Of a stretch of DNA of 9,607 nt, positions 1 through 6,161 are shown in pieces (position 1 is the first letter of the stretch; each line of letters starts with the position of its first letter). Both the position numbers and the translations under genes were made by a program. Origin of the DNA: Burkholderiales bacterium (lineage in GTDB: Bacteria; Pseudomonadota; Gammaproteobacteria; Burkholderiales; Burkholderiaceae_C); assembly GCA_025352345.1 (NCBI GenBank), contig JANXTP010000114.1:1-9607 (forward strand), in the 5' to 3' direction. The notes under the pieces are model-generated. The model searched no databases and was not told where the DNA came from. It saw only the letters and a list, made by a program, of their open reading frames with translations.

Positions 1-581
1 GTGCGACGGTGGGCACCTCGAGCCTGCGCCGTGTCGTTCAGCTCAAGGCCTTGCGCCCCGACCTGCGCATCGAGCCCCTGCGCGGCAACCTCGACACGCG
101 CCTGCGCAAGCTCGACGAAGGCCAGTACGACGCGATCGTGCTGGCGGCTGCCGGGCTGAAGCGACTGGGCATTGGCTCGCGCATCCGCACCGAGTTCGCC
201 ACCGATCAGATGCTGCCCTGCGCCGGCCAGGGCGCGCTGGGGCTGGAAGTGCGCAGCGACGCAACCGCGCTGCGCGCGCAGCTCGCCACGCTGGTGCACA
301 TGCCGACCGCACTGGCGGTGCAGGCCGAACGCGCGGTGTCACGCGCGCTCGGCGGCAGTTGCAGCATGCCGCTGGCAGCGCACGCGGTGTGGCTCGACGG
401 CGCGCTGAGCCTGCGCGCTGCGGTCGGTCACCCCGAGAACGCCGACGCACCGCTGTTACGCGCGTCGGTCAACGCCGTCGTGCAGACCGAGGCGCAGGCC
501 CGCGCACTGGGCGAGCAGGCGGCCACGGCCTTGCGCGACGCAGGTGCTGCGGCCTACCTGAGCGCGGTGGGCAGCGCCTGA
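1..581 (+). CDS. hemC: Hydroxymethylbilane synthase (porphobilinogen deaminase), 3' part
   Basis: This cytosolic enzyme joins four porphobilinogen molecules into hydroxymethylbilane, the step before HemD in tetrapyrrole synthesis. The gene is cut by the left edge; the reading frame begins at base 3. Visible family motifs are GTSSLRR near the edge, then RGNLDTRLRKLD, which supply the conserved substrate-binding arginines. The segment LPCAGQGALGLE follows, and then GGSCSMP, whose cysteine (codon 360-362) should carry the dipyrromethane cofactor. About 192 residues are present, roughly the last 60% of a usual ~310-residue protein; the N-terminal part with the catalytic aspartate lies outside the window. 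The C-terminal domain looks intact and ends at TGA 579-581. It is followed after 69 bases by hemD on the same strand, the normal pathway order. The identification is very secure. Confidence 0.97.
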   Translation, partial: ATVGTSSLRRVVQLKALRPDLRIEPLRGNLDTRLRKLDEGQYDAIVLAAAGLKRLGIGSRIRTEFATDQMLPCAGQGALGLEVRSDATALRAQLATLVHMPTALAVQAERAVSRALGGSCSMPLAAHAVWLDGALSLRAAVGHPENADAPLLRASVNAVVQTEAQARALGEQAATALRDAGAAAYLSAVGSA

Positions 582-610
582 ACACGGGTGACGCGGCAGG
601 CCCAGACACA

Positions 611-631
611 GGTCCCGGCCGGGGACCGGCC
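611..631 (+). promoter_or_regulatory. Overlapping GC-rich inverted repeats upstream of hemD
   Basis: Two mutually exclusive hairpins can form in the hemC-hemD gap. One pairs GGTCCC (611-616) with GGGACC (622-627). The other pairs GGCCGG (617-622) with CCGGCC (626-631). They end about five bases before the hemD ribosome binding site. There is no T-run, so this is not an intrinsic terminator. A role in hemD translation or mRNA stability is possible but only inferred; GC-rich DNA yields such repeats by chance. Confidence 0.35.
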
Positions 632-635
632 GCCT

Positions 636-641
636 GAAGGA
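636..641 (+). promoter_or_regulatory. Ribosome binding site of hemD
   Basis: GAAGGA lies nine bases before ATG 651. It decides the start in favour of 651 over the in-frame GTG at 588, which would add 21 residues with no family character. Confidence 0.7.
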
Positions 642-650
642 TCGGATCGG

Positions 651-1418
651 ATGCGCGTCATCGTCACCCGCCCGGCCGCGCAGGCAACGTCCTGGGTGCA
701 ATCGCTGCAAGAGCAGGGGCTCGCGGCGCAGGCGCTGCCACTGATGGAGATCGCACCGGCGCTCGACGCTGCGGCCGTGACCAGCGCTTGGCAACGGCTC
801 GCCGAGGCGCAGCTGGTGATGTTCGTCAGCGCCAACGCGGTGGAACACTTCTTTGCCTTGCGTCCGCGCGACGCGGCATGGCCGGTCGGCACCCGGGCCG
901 CATCGCCCGGCCCGGGCACGACACGCGCCTTGCGAGACGCCGGGGTGCCGCTGTTGCAGATCGTCGAGCCGGCGCCCGACAGCCCGCAGTTCGACTCCGA
1001 AGCGCTGTGGCAAACCCTTCGCCATCAGGATTGGCAAGGCGCCGCGGTGCAGGTGGTGCGCGGCGACGGCGGGCGCGACTGGCTGGCTGACACCTTGCGA
1101 GAGCACGGCGCACAGGTCGGCTTCGTGTCGGCGTACCGCCGCACCGCGCCGTGCTGGGATGCGGTTGCGCAGTCGCTGCTGGCAGCGGCCCTCGGGCAAC
1201 CCACCGATCACCTGTGGTTCTTCAGCAGCTCAGAAGCTATCGATCACCTGATCGCGCACCTGAATCGCTCCGGGGCCGCCTTGCCCCAAGGCGCCAGGGC
1301 GCTGGCCACGCACCCGCGCATTGCCAGTCGGGCACAGGCCGCCGGTTTTGCGCCGGTGTGGCAGTCGCTGCCGACGCTGACCGCCGTGGTTGCCTGCATA
1401 CAATCGATCGCACCTTGA
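651..1418 (+). CDS. hemD: Uroporphyrinogen-III synthase
   Basis: This enzyme cyclises hydroxymethylbilane to uroporphyrinogen III with inversion of ring D, directly after HemC. The 255-residue product has the usual family length. It starts with MRVIVTRP, the typical first strand and TRP motif. Other family features are FVSANAVEHFF (about residues 58-68), PGPGTTRALRDAG in the middle, RGDGGRDWL (from residue 137), FFSSSEAIDHL (about 190-200) and the late THPRIASRAQAAGF segment. HemD proteins are poorly conserved, so these scattered motifs plus the position after hemC carry the assignment. ATG 651 is chosen because the conserved N-terminus begins there and a ribosome binding site precedes it. 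The stop TGA (1416-1418) overlaps the proposed TTG start of the next gene, which suggests translational coupling. Confidence 0.95.
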   Translation: MRVIVTRPAAQATSWVQSLQEQGLAAQALPLMEIAPALDAAAVTSAWQRLAEAQLVMFVSANAVEHFFALRPRDAAWPVGTRAASPGPGTTRALRDAGVPLLQIVEPAPDSPQFDSEALWQTLRHQDWQGAAVQVVRGDGGRDWLADTLREHGAQVGFVSAYRRTAPCWDAVAQSLLAAALGQPTDHLWFFSSSEAIDHLIAHLNRSGAALPQGARALATHPRIASRAQAAGFAPVWQSLPTLTAVVACIQSIAP

Positions 1419-2566
1419 ACGTCCAACCCAACGCCGCCGTTTCAGCGGAGCCTCCGCTGCTGCCGCCCGTGGCCGATCAGCCTTTCACCGACCTGACGCC
1501 GATGCATCGCCTGCCGCTGGTTGACGCACGCTGGTGGTACGGGCTGGCCGCCGTGCTGGCCGTGCTGGCGGGCGTCAGCACGGCCCTCGCTTGGAAGACG
1601 CAGCAGCGCGTCAAAGCGATCGAGCAGGAGATGGTCAAGCGGCTCGAAGAGGGCCGGCTGCAGTCCAGCGAAGCGCAGCTGCTGTCGAAGCAGTCGCAGG
1701 ACAGCGCCCTGGCCACAGCGGCCAAGGTGGCGCTGCTCGAAGCGCGTGTGGCCGAGGTCGCGATCCAGCGCAGCCAGCTCGAAGACCTGATGCAGTCGCT
1801 GTCGCGGTCGCGCGACGAAAACGTGCTGGTCGACATCGACGCCGGCATCCGCGTCGCGATGCAGCAGACGGCCATCACCGGCAGCGCTGAACCGCTGGTG
1901 GCGATGCTCAAGCAGGCCGACGAACGGCTGACCCGCTATGACCAGCCGCGGCTCGAAGGCGTGCGGCGCGCCATTGCACGCGACCTCGACCGGGTGAAGG
2001 CCGTCGGTCTGATAGACATCCCGACGCTGACCATCAAGCTCGACGAGGCCGCGCGGATCGTCGATGAACTGCCGCTGCTCGCGAATGCACTGCCGCGGTC
2101 AGTGGCCGTCAAGAGCAAGCCGGTGAGCCCGACGCCAGCGGCGGCCAGCGCGCCGAAGAGCGCGGCCTCGGCCCCGGAGGCGCCGTGGTGGCAGACCTGG
2201 GACGGCGGCTGGGCCGCGGTGACCGAACGGGTGTGGAGCGAGGCCAAGTCGTTGATTCGCGTGACGCGCATCGACCACCCCGAGGCGATGCTGCTGGCGC
2301 CGGACAACGCGTTTTTCGTGCGTGAGAACCTGAAGCTGCGGCTGCTGAACGCCCGTCTGGCGCTGCTCAGCCGCCAGTTCGAAACCACGCAAAGCGACCT
2401 GCAACTGGTGCAGGCCACGCTCGACCGCTACTTCGACCGCAGCGCCCGCAGCACGGTGCTGCTCGGCCAGCTGCTCAGTCAAGTGGCCGCGCAATCGCGG
2501 CAGGTCAACGTGCCCAAGCCCGACGACACCCTGGTCGCCCTGGCCGCCGCCACGGCCGGTCGCTGA
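1415..2566 (+). CDS. hemX: HemX-like membrane protein of the haem cluster
   Basis: This is an inner-membrane protein of the HemX family. Databases often label such proteins uroporphyrinogen-III C-methyltransferase, but no methyltransferase motif is visible here, so that label should not be used. The order is a short Pro/Ala-rich cytoplasmic N-terminus, one transmembrane helix (about residues 41-60, WWYGLAAVLAVLAG), and a long heptad-like Glu/Gln/Arg-rich coiled coil (about 61-140). A helical periplasmic part follows, interrupted by a Pro/Ala/Ser linker near residues 233-257. The start is uncertain. TTG 1415 overlaps the hemD stop (TTGA) and gives 383 residues with a normal cytoplasmic tail. 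ATG 1502 would give 354 residues and start just before the helix. No strong ribosome binding site is seen for either. The gene sits between hemD and hemY, its usual place. Its biochemical role is not established. Confidence 0.88.
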   Translation: MNVQPNAAVSAEPPLLPPVADQPFTDLTPMHRLPLVDARWWYGLAAVLAVLAGVSTALAWKTQQRVKAIEQEMVKRLEEGRLQSSEAQLLSKQSQDSALATAAKVALLEARVAEVAIQRSQLEDLMQSLSRSRDENVLVDIDAGIRVAMQQTAITGSAEPLVAMLKQADERLTRYDQPRLEGVRRAIARDLDRVKAVGLIDIPTLTIKLDEAARIVDELPLLANALPRSVAVKSKPVSPTPAAASAPKSAASAPEAPWWQTWDGGWAAVTERVWSEAKSLIRVTRIDHPEAMLLAPDNAFFVRENLKLRLLNARLALLSRQFETTQSDLQLVQATLDRYFDRSARSTVLLGQLLSQVAAQSRQVNVPKPDDTLVALAAATAGR

Positions 2567-2590
2567 TCACCGCCACGGGCTGCTGCTGCG

Positions 2591-3835
2591 ATGCGCTCGG
2601 TCATCTGGTTCGTGTTGCTGTTCGGCGCTGCGGTGGTGGCGGCGTCGGCATTGGGTGCCAACGACGGGCTGGTCAGCGTCTATGCCGGCACCTGGCGCTT
2701 CGACGTGTCACTGAACCTCTTCCTGCTGGTGCTGGTTGGCAGCTGTTTTGCGCTGGTGTCGCTGATCCACGCCGCCAACAGCCTGATCGGCCTGCCTGAA
2801 CGTGCCCGCCTGTGGCGCGTTGCGCGGCGCGAGCGCACCGCACAGGCCGCACTGCGCGAATCGCTGGCGCAGTATTTCGCCGGCCGCTACAGCCGTGCGA
2901 AATCGGCCGCGCAACACGCGCTGGCGATCCAGGACGACACGCCAGAACTCAAGCGCGACGCCGAATTCAGTGTGCTCGGCCTGCTGCTGGCCGCCGGCAG
3001 CGCGCACCGTTTGCAAGACCGCAAGCAGCGTGACGAGCACCTCGCACGCGCCCTCCAGCTTGCGCAGGGCAACGCCGCGGCGCGATCGGCCGAGGAAGGC
3101 GCCCGGTTGATGGCCGCCGAATGGGCGATCGACGACCGCGATGCCCAGCGCAGCCTGCAGCTGCTGGGCGACCTGCCCCCCGGTGTGGTGCGGCGCACGC
3201 AGGCTCTTCGGCTGAAGCTGCAGGCCACACGACTCGGGCAGCAGCCGCAGGAAGCCCTGAAGACCGCGCGCTTGCTGGTCAAGCACCAGGGCCTGTCGAA
3301 AGCCGCCAGCCAGGGCCTGCTGCGCTCGCTGGCCTTCGAATGCCTGGACACGGCGCACGACATCGACCAGCTCAGGCGCACCTGGCAGTCGCTCGATGGG
3401 GTCGATCGCCGTGACAACTTCGTTGCGGCGCGTGCGGCCTTGCGTGCCGCACAACTCGGCGCGCCCGACGAGGCACGCAACTGGTTGCGCCCGGGCTGGG
3501 AGCGCATCGAAGACACCAGCGACGACGAACGCGCCGCGCTGTCGTTCGCGCTGGTCTGCGCAGTCGATGGCATCGGTGCCGACTGGCTGCCGCGGCTCGA
3601 GTCGGCCCAATTGGCCTTTCCGCGTGAAGCCGCTGTGGCCCACGCGGTCGGCACCGCGCTGGCCGAGCGGCAGCTGTGGGGCAAGGCACGTCAACTGCTC
3701 GACGCCGCCGTGGCCGATGCCCACTTGCCGATCGCCGCGAAGCGCATGGCTTGGTTGACGCTGGCACGACTGGCCGAAAACGAAAGCCAGTCAGACCGCG
3801 CTGCCAGCAGCTACCGAAGTGCCGCGACGCTCTGA
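2591..3835 (+). CDS. hemY: HemY, TPR-containing haem-cluster membrane protein
   Basis: The product is a 414-residue HemY-family protein, not to be confused with the protoporphyrinogen oxidase called HemY in Bacillus. Two hydrophobic helices lie at about residues 3-22 and 41-61. They flank a short periplasmic loop with the family-typical GxxxVYAGTWRFDVSLN pattern. The C-terminal remainder is an all-helical, Ala/Leu/Arg-rich cytoplasmic or peripheral region of tetratricopeptide-like repeats, for example YFAGRYSRAKSAAQHALAI near residues 95-113 and the AxxxLAxRQLWGKARQLLDAA segment near the end. It starts 24 bases after hemX, so the two are almost certainly cotranscribed. No strong ribosome binding site precedes ATG 2591, but the hydrophobic N-terminus begins exactly there. 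The stop overlaps the candidate tRNA promoter. Function beyond association with haem biosynthesis is unproven. Confidence 0.93.
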   Translation: MRSVIWFVLLFGAAVVAASALGANDGLVSVYAGTWRFDVSLNLFLLVLVGSCFALVSLIHAANSLIGLPERARLWRVARRERTAQAALRESLAQYFAGRYSRAKSAAQHALAIQDDTPELKRDAEFSVLGLLLAAGSAHRLQDRKQRDEHLARALQLAQGNAAARSAEEGARLMAAEWAIDDRDAQRSLQLLGDLPPGVVRRTQALRLKLQATRLGQQPQEALKTARLLVKHQGLSKAASQGLLRSLAFECLDTAHDIDQLRRTWQSLDGVDRRDNFVAARAALRAAQLGAPDEARNWLRPGWERIEDTSDDERAALSFALVCAVDGIGADWLPRLESAQLAFPREAAVAHAVGTALAERQLWGKARQLLDAAVADAHLPIAAKRMAWLTLARLAENESQSDRAASSYRSAATL

Positions 3836-3861
3836 ACAATCCGCCCTGCGCCTGCTATACT
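3833..3861 (+). promoter_or_regulatory. Candidate sigma-70 promoter for tRNA-Arg
   Basis: A good -10 box, TATACT (3856-3861), lies ten bases before the tRNA 5' end. A TGAACA element (3833-3838) sits 17 bases upstream of it and matches the -35 consensus at four of six positions. The -35 box coincides with the hemY stop codon. The stretch between the -10 box and the tRNA is GC-rich, as is common at stable-RNA promoters under growth-rate control. Confidence 0.6.
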
Positions 3862-3871
3862 CACGAGCGTT

Positions 3872-3948
3872 GCGGCTGTAGCTCAGCTGGATAGAGTACT
3901 TGGCTACGAACCAAGGGGTCGTGGGTTCGATTCCTGCCAGCCGCACCA
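3872..3948 (+). tRNA. tRNA-Arg (anticodon ACG)
   Basis: A complete 77-base tRNA folds as a cloverleaf. The acceptor stem pairs GCGGCTG (3872-3878) with CAGCCGC (3938-3944). The D stem is GCTC/GAGT. The anticodon stem pairs CTTGG with CCAAG around the loop CTACGAA, with anticodon ACG at 3906-3908. The variable loop has five bases, and the T arm carries TTCGATT. Discriminator A3945 and an encoded CCA (3946-3948) follow. ACG is normally edited to ICG by TadA and reads CGU, CGC and CGA, the main arginine codons in such genomes. The gene appears to be its own transcription unit, between a promoter and a terminator. Confidence 0.97.
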
Positions 3949-3956
3949 GTTAAATC

Positions 3957-3991
3957 AAAGGGTTAGCTCTCAAAAGGAGCTAGCCCTTTTT
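3957..3991 (+). terminator. Intrinsic terminator after tRNA-Arg, probably bidirectional
   Basis: A 13-bp stem pairs AAAGGGTTAGCTC (3957-3969) with GAGCTAGCCCTTT (3977-3989), with one G-T wobble and a seven-base loop. The T-run extends to 3991. The A-run on the left arm gives a short U-run on the other strand, so it may also end transcription of the convergent Excalibur gene, whose stop lies 31 bases to the right. Confidence 0.88.
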
Positions 3992-4021
3992 GCTTTGTGA
4001 AGTCGGTTGTCGCTCTGGTGT

Positions 4022-4468
4022 TCATTGGCACCACTGCAGCTCACAGGGTACGCCATCGTGATTGCCGTCCATCTTGACGCCGGGACAGTTCGCAAGGAAG
4101 TACTTGGCCTCGGCGCAGGAGGTCATTTGCGAACAATGCGTGCGACCGTCGCAGCCGAACCGAGTTGGCCTATCGACAGTTGCCGCTGGCACGGGATTGT
4201 GGATCGGGCTTCCTCTCGCGTCGGCACCCTGTCCGAGCGGTGCACTCGACGCCGATTCGCCTTGACGCTGCCGCTTCGATCGTTCGGCGTTCAACTGCTC
4301 CAACGTCGGCTGCTGCCTAGCTTCTGTGGAAGGGCATGGGTCGCTTTGGAATGTGACCGAACCGTTGAGGTTGCACTTGTGAACGGGCGTCACGGCAACG
4401 GCCGAAAGCGTGGTCAGCAGAATGACATGCCCGATGACCATGAGTCGTTTGATGGGTGTCACCAACAT
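4022..4468 (-). CDS. Secreted Excalibur calcium-binding domain protein with DUF4124-like N-terminus
   Basis: This 148-residue exported protein has an N-terminal signal peptide: K7 R8, then a hydrophobic stretch to about residue 25, with likely cleavage near AVA-VTP. Next comes a short DUF4124-like segment (VHKCNLNGSVTF to DPCP, residues 29-46), a polar low-complexity linker (47-100), and an Excalibur domain (about 104-148). The domain has six cysteines (C106, C112, C118, C128, C142, C147) and the Ca-binding loop pattern DGNHDGVPCE (D134, N136, D138, E143). It probably acts in the periplasm or outside the cell, stabilised by disulfides; the molecular role is unknown. Related domains occur in staphylococcal-type nucleases, but no nuclease domain is present. 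The first ATG is preferred because starting at M10 would remove the basic n-region. No clear ribosome binding site is seen. Its base composition is visibly less GC-rich than its neighbours, which hints at acquisition beside the tRNA. Confidence 0.85.
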   Translation of the reverse strand: MLVTPIKRLMVIGHVILLTTLSAVAVTPVHKCNLNGSVTFQSDPCPSTEARQQPTLEQLNAERSKRQRQGESASSAPLGQGADARGSPIHNPVPAATVDRPTRFGCDGRTHCSQMTSCAEAKYFLANCPGVKMDGNHDGVPCELQWCQ

Positions 4469-4517
4469 TTGATCTTAAGTACGAGCCGAACATCACTTAG
4501 ATGCGCTGCGAACTGAT

Positions 4518-5669
4518 TCAGTCCGCGCGGCCGAGCGGTGGCAACGGCGATGCGCGCGAAGCAGCGTCGACACCGCCCGGCGCACGTTGATCGACCCGAC
4601 GGTTGCCGGGCCTCCGTTCCAGCAACCAACCCACACCGCACAGCGGCACCAGCAGCACGGCCATCCACAGGAAGCGCGTGGTGCTGTCCATGGTCTCGGC
4701 GTCCCACAGAAAGAAGCCGCAGCCGACGGCGGTGGCCAGGAACAGCGCGATGGCGGCAGCGCGCGCCGCGCCGGTGGCGGGTGGGTCGTAGCGCTCACGC
4801 ACCACGCTGAACGGCGCCTGCGGGAAGCGCTGTGCGACATCGGTCGGCCGCCAGCCAGGCGGCATGGTGAAGACCTTCAGCTTGTCCTGCCAGCGCTGCG
4901 CATGCCAGGCATCGTGCAGCAAGGCGCCGTACACCTGCACGATGGCGCGCAGCGGGTTGAGGCTGCGCAAGGGGGTGCGGGTGCCGAACACGCAGCGCTC
5001 GGTTTCCACGGCGTAGCTGCCGAACAGGCGGTCCCACAGCACGAACAGGCCGCCGTAGTTGCGATCGACGTAGCAGTCGTTCACGGCATGGTGCACGCGG
5101 TGGTTCGACGGCGTGGTGAGCACACCATCGAGCCAGCCCAGCTTGCCCACCTGCTCGGTGTGCGCCCAGATCTGGTAGTACTGAACGAACAGGTAGCTGA
5201 AGCCGAAGATCTCCGGTGGCACGCCGACCAGGGCCATCGGCAGGTAGAACGGCCAGCCCAGCAGCGCGTTCTGGCTTTCCTGGCGCAGCGCGGTGCAGAT
5301 GTTCAGCTCCTCGCTCTGGTGATGCACCGCGTGGGCGGCCCAGAAAACAGCGATCTCGTGGCCGGCCCGGTGCAGCCAGTATTCGCAGAAGTCGAACAGC
5401 ACCACCGCGATGGCGAAGCCGTACCAGGTGTGCCAGAACGGCGATTCGGCCTGGTAACCCAACGTCGCAAACACCAGTGCGTAGATGCCGATCTGCAGCA
5501 ACGGCGTGCAGGCATTCACCAACTGGCTGATCAGCCCCTGGCTCAGGCTCGCCAGCGTGTCATTGGTGCGGTAGGTCTTGCGACCGCGCCGGATGCTGAC
5601 CCCCATTTCAAACACGACGGCCAGCGCCAGGAAGGGGATGGTCCAGATGACGGCCTGTTCCATGTCCAT
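4518..5669 (-). CDS. Membrane fatty acid hydroxylase/sterol desaturase family protein, AGMO-like
   Basis: This 383-residue integral-membrane di-iron enzyme belongs to the fatty acid hydroxylase superfamily. Hydrophobic helices lie near residues 6-22, 53-71, 82-97, 137-163, 302-322 and 334-350. The metal-binding histidine clusters are HRAGH (H100, H104), HAVHH (H113, H116, H117), H170 in IWAHTE, and HRVHH (H190, H193, H194). The stretches HHQSEELNICTALRQ and HHAVNDCYVDRNYGG, then LWDRLFGSYAVE, are laid out as I recall them in animal alkylglycerol monooxygenase (TMEM195). That enzyme cleaves ether lipids with tetrahydrobiopterin and oxygen. The later MPPGWRP segment also fits that group. The substrate here is unproven; other lipids or sterol-like compounds are possible. 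The start could be ATG 5669 or the ATG two codons later; neither has a strong ribosome binding site. A basic tail follows the last helix. The preceding gene ends 61 bases upstream. Confidence 0.9.
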   Translation of the reverse strand: MDMEQAVIWTIPFLALAVVFEMGVSIRRGRKTYRTNDTLASLSQGLISQLVNACTPLLQIGIYALVFATLGYQAESPFWHTWYGFAIAVVLFDFCEYWLHRAGHEIAVFWAAHAVHHQSEELNICTALRQESQNALLGWPFYLPMALVGVPPEIFGFSYLFVQYYQIWAHTEQVGKLGWLDGVLTTPSNHRVHHAVNDCYVDRNYGGLFVLWDRLFGSYAVETERCVFGTRTPLRSLNPLRAIVQVYGALLHDAWHAQRWQDKLKVFTMPPGWRPTDVAQRFPQAPFSVVRERYDPPATGAARAAAIALFLATAVGCGFFLWDAETMDSTTRFLWMAVLLVPLCGVGWLLERRPGNRRVDQRAPGGVDAASRASPLPPLGRAD

Positions 5670-5730
5670 GGTGTGAGTGCGATCAGAAGGTGGTGAAGGG
5701 TTGAATCAGACGACGCGTCACAGCGTGGCG

Positions 5731-6150
5731 TCAGGGCAGATGGCACGCGAATTTTCGCAGGGCGGCACCGACGGAGCCCGCCGGCAACAGCGTCCATTCT
5801 CCCAGCGCGTTGTTGGTGTAGACCGCTTCACCCCAACCCGTGTATTCGGTGTGGCGGCTGAACACCAGATTACGGCTGCGCTCTTCGACACAGTCGTACT
5901 CGATCTGCTGCTTGGATGAAAAGAATTCCTTGCCGTCGGACGTCTTGCGGGCCTGGGTGTAATTGATCACGCTCCACATCGTCGCACGGCCGGTGCTGCG
6001 GGTGATGTTGCTCGGATCGGCCAGCACCGTCACCACGCCATCGCCGCGCACCCGCACCCAGGCAGCCGACGCCGAACCGGCCATGCAGGCCAGCAGCACG
6101 CCCAGCAACCACCCTCTGGGGAGCCCGGTTCCCGGTCGCAACTTCAACAT
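5731..6150 (-). CDS. Exported surface-adhesin E-like protein
   Basis: This small exported protein of 139 residues resembles the surface-adhesin E family (Haemophilus protein E). The signal peptide has a basic n-region (K3, R5, R12), a hydrophobic core (about 14-24) and a likely cleavage after SASA (residue 29). C22 in LLACMAG is a borderline lipobox, so a lipoprotein cannot be excluded. The mature part shows the family pattern: W31, DPSNI, a central MWSVINYTQ, SSKQQIEYDC (C87), a GWG turn, EWTLLPAGS, and a final cysteine (C136) likely bonded to C87. Many environmental bacteria carry such proteins with no known adhesin role, so the name is structural. ATG 6150 is chosen for its GAGG site. ATG 6162, which shares one base with the aminotransferase stop, would add four residues. 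Either way the two genes are coupled. Confidence 0.78.
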   Translation of the reverse strand: MLKLRPGTGLPRGWLLGVLLACMAGSASAAWVRVRGDGVVTVLADPSNITRSTGRATMWSVINYTQARKTSDGKEFFSSKQQIEYDCVEERSRNLVFSRHTEYTGWGEAVYTNNALGEWTLLPAGSVGAALRKFACHLP

Positions 6151-6156
6151 CGGGCC

Positions 6157-6160
6157 CCTC
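6157..6160 (-). promoter_or_regulatory. Ribosome binding site of the adhesin-E-like gene
   Basis: On the minus strand GAGG (followed by GG) lies six bases before ATG 6150 and inside the short reading frame from ATG 6162. It is the reason for preferring 6150. It sits next to the aminotransferase stop codon, a layout suited to translational coupling. Confidence 0.55.
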
Positions 6161-6161
6161 A

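Noticed and set aside
1415..2566. Uroporphyrinogen-III C-methyltransferase activity for the hemX product
   Set aside because: No SAM-binding or CobA/CysG-type motifs are visible; the protein is one helix plus coiled coil, so the common database label is a propagated name.
2708..3724. Minus-strand open frame of 338 codons opposite hemY
   Set aside because: No recognisable domain, and hemY is well supported on the other strand.
4007..4516. Plus-strand open frame of 169 codons opposite the Excalibur gene
   Set aside because: The minus-strand product has a signal peptide and a clear Excalibur cysteine and calcium-loop pattern; this frame has no such features.
3926..4520. Possible integrated element using tRNA-Arg as attachment site
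   Set aside because: I looked for a second copy of the tRNA 3' end to the right and found none; no integrase or mobility gene is present. Only the lower GC of one gene supports the idea.
4587..5696. Long plus-strand open frame of 369 codons opposite the hydroxylase gene
   Set aside because: Its translation is Gln/Val/Ala/Arg-rich without family motifs and lies fully antisense to a gene with intact di-iron histidine motifs; a GC-bias shadow.
5712..5732. Possible terminator hairpin after the adhesin-E-like gene
   Set aside because: The stem is interrupted (GAC, two-base bulge, GTCAC with a wobble) and no U-run follows on the minus strand.
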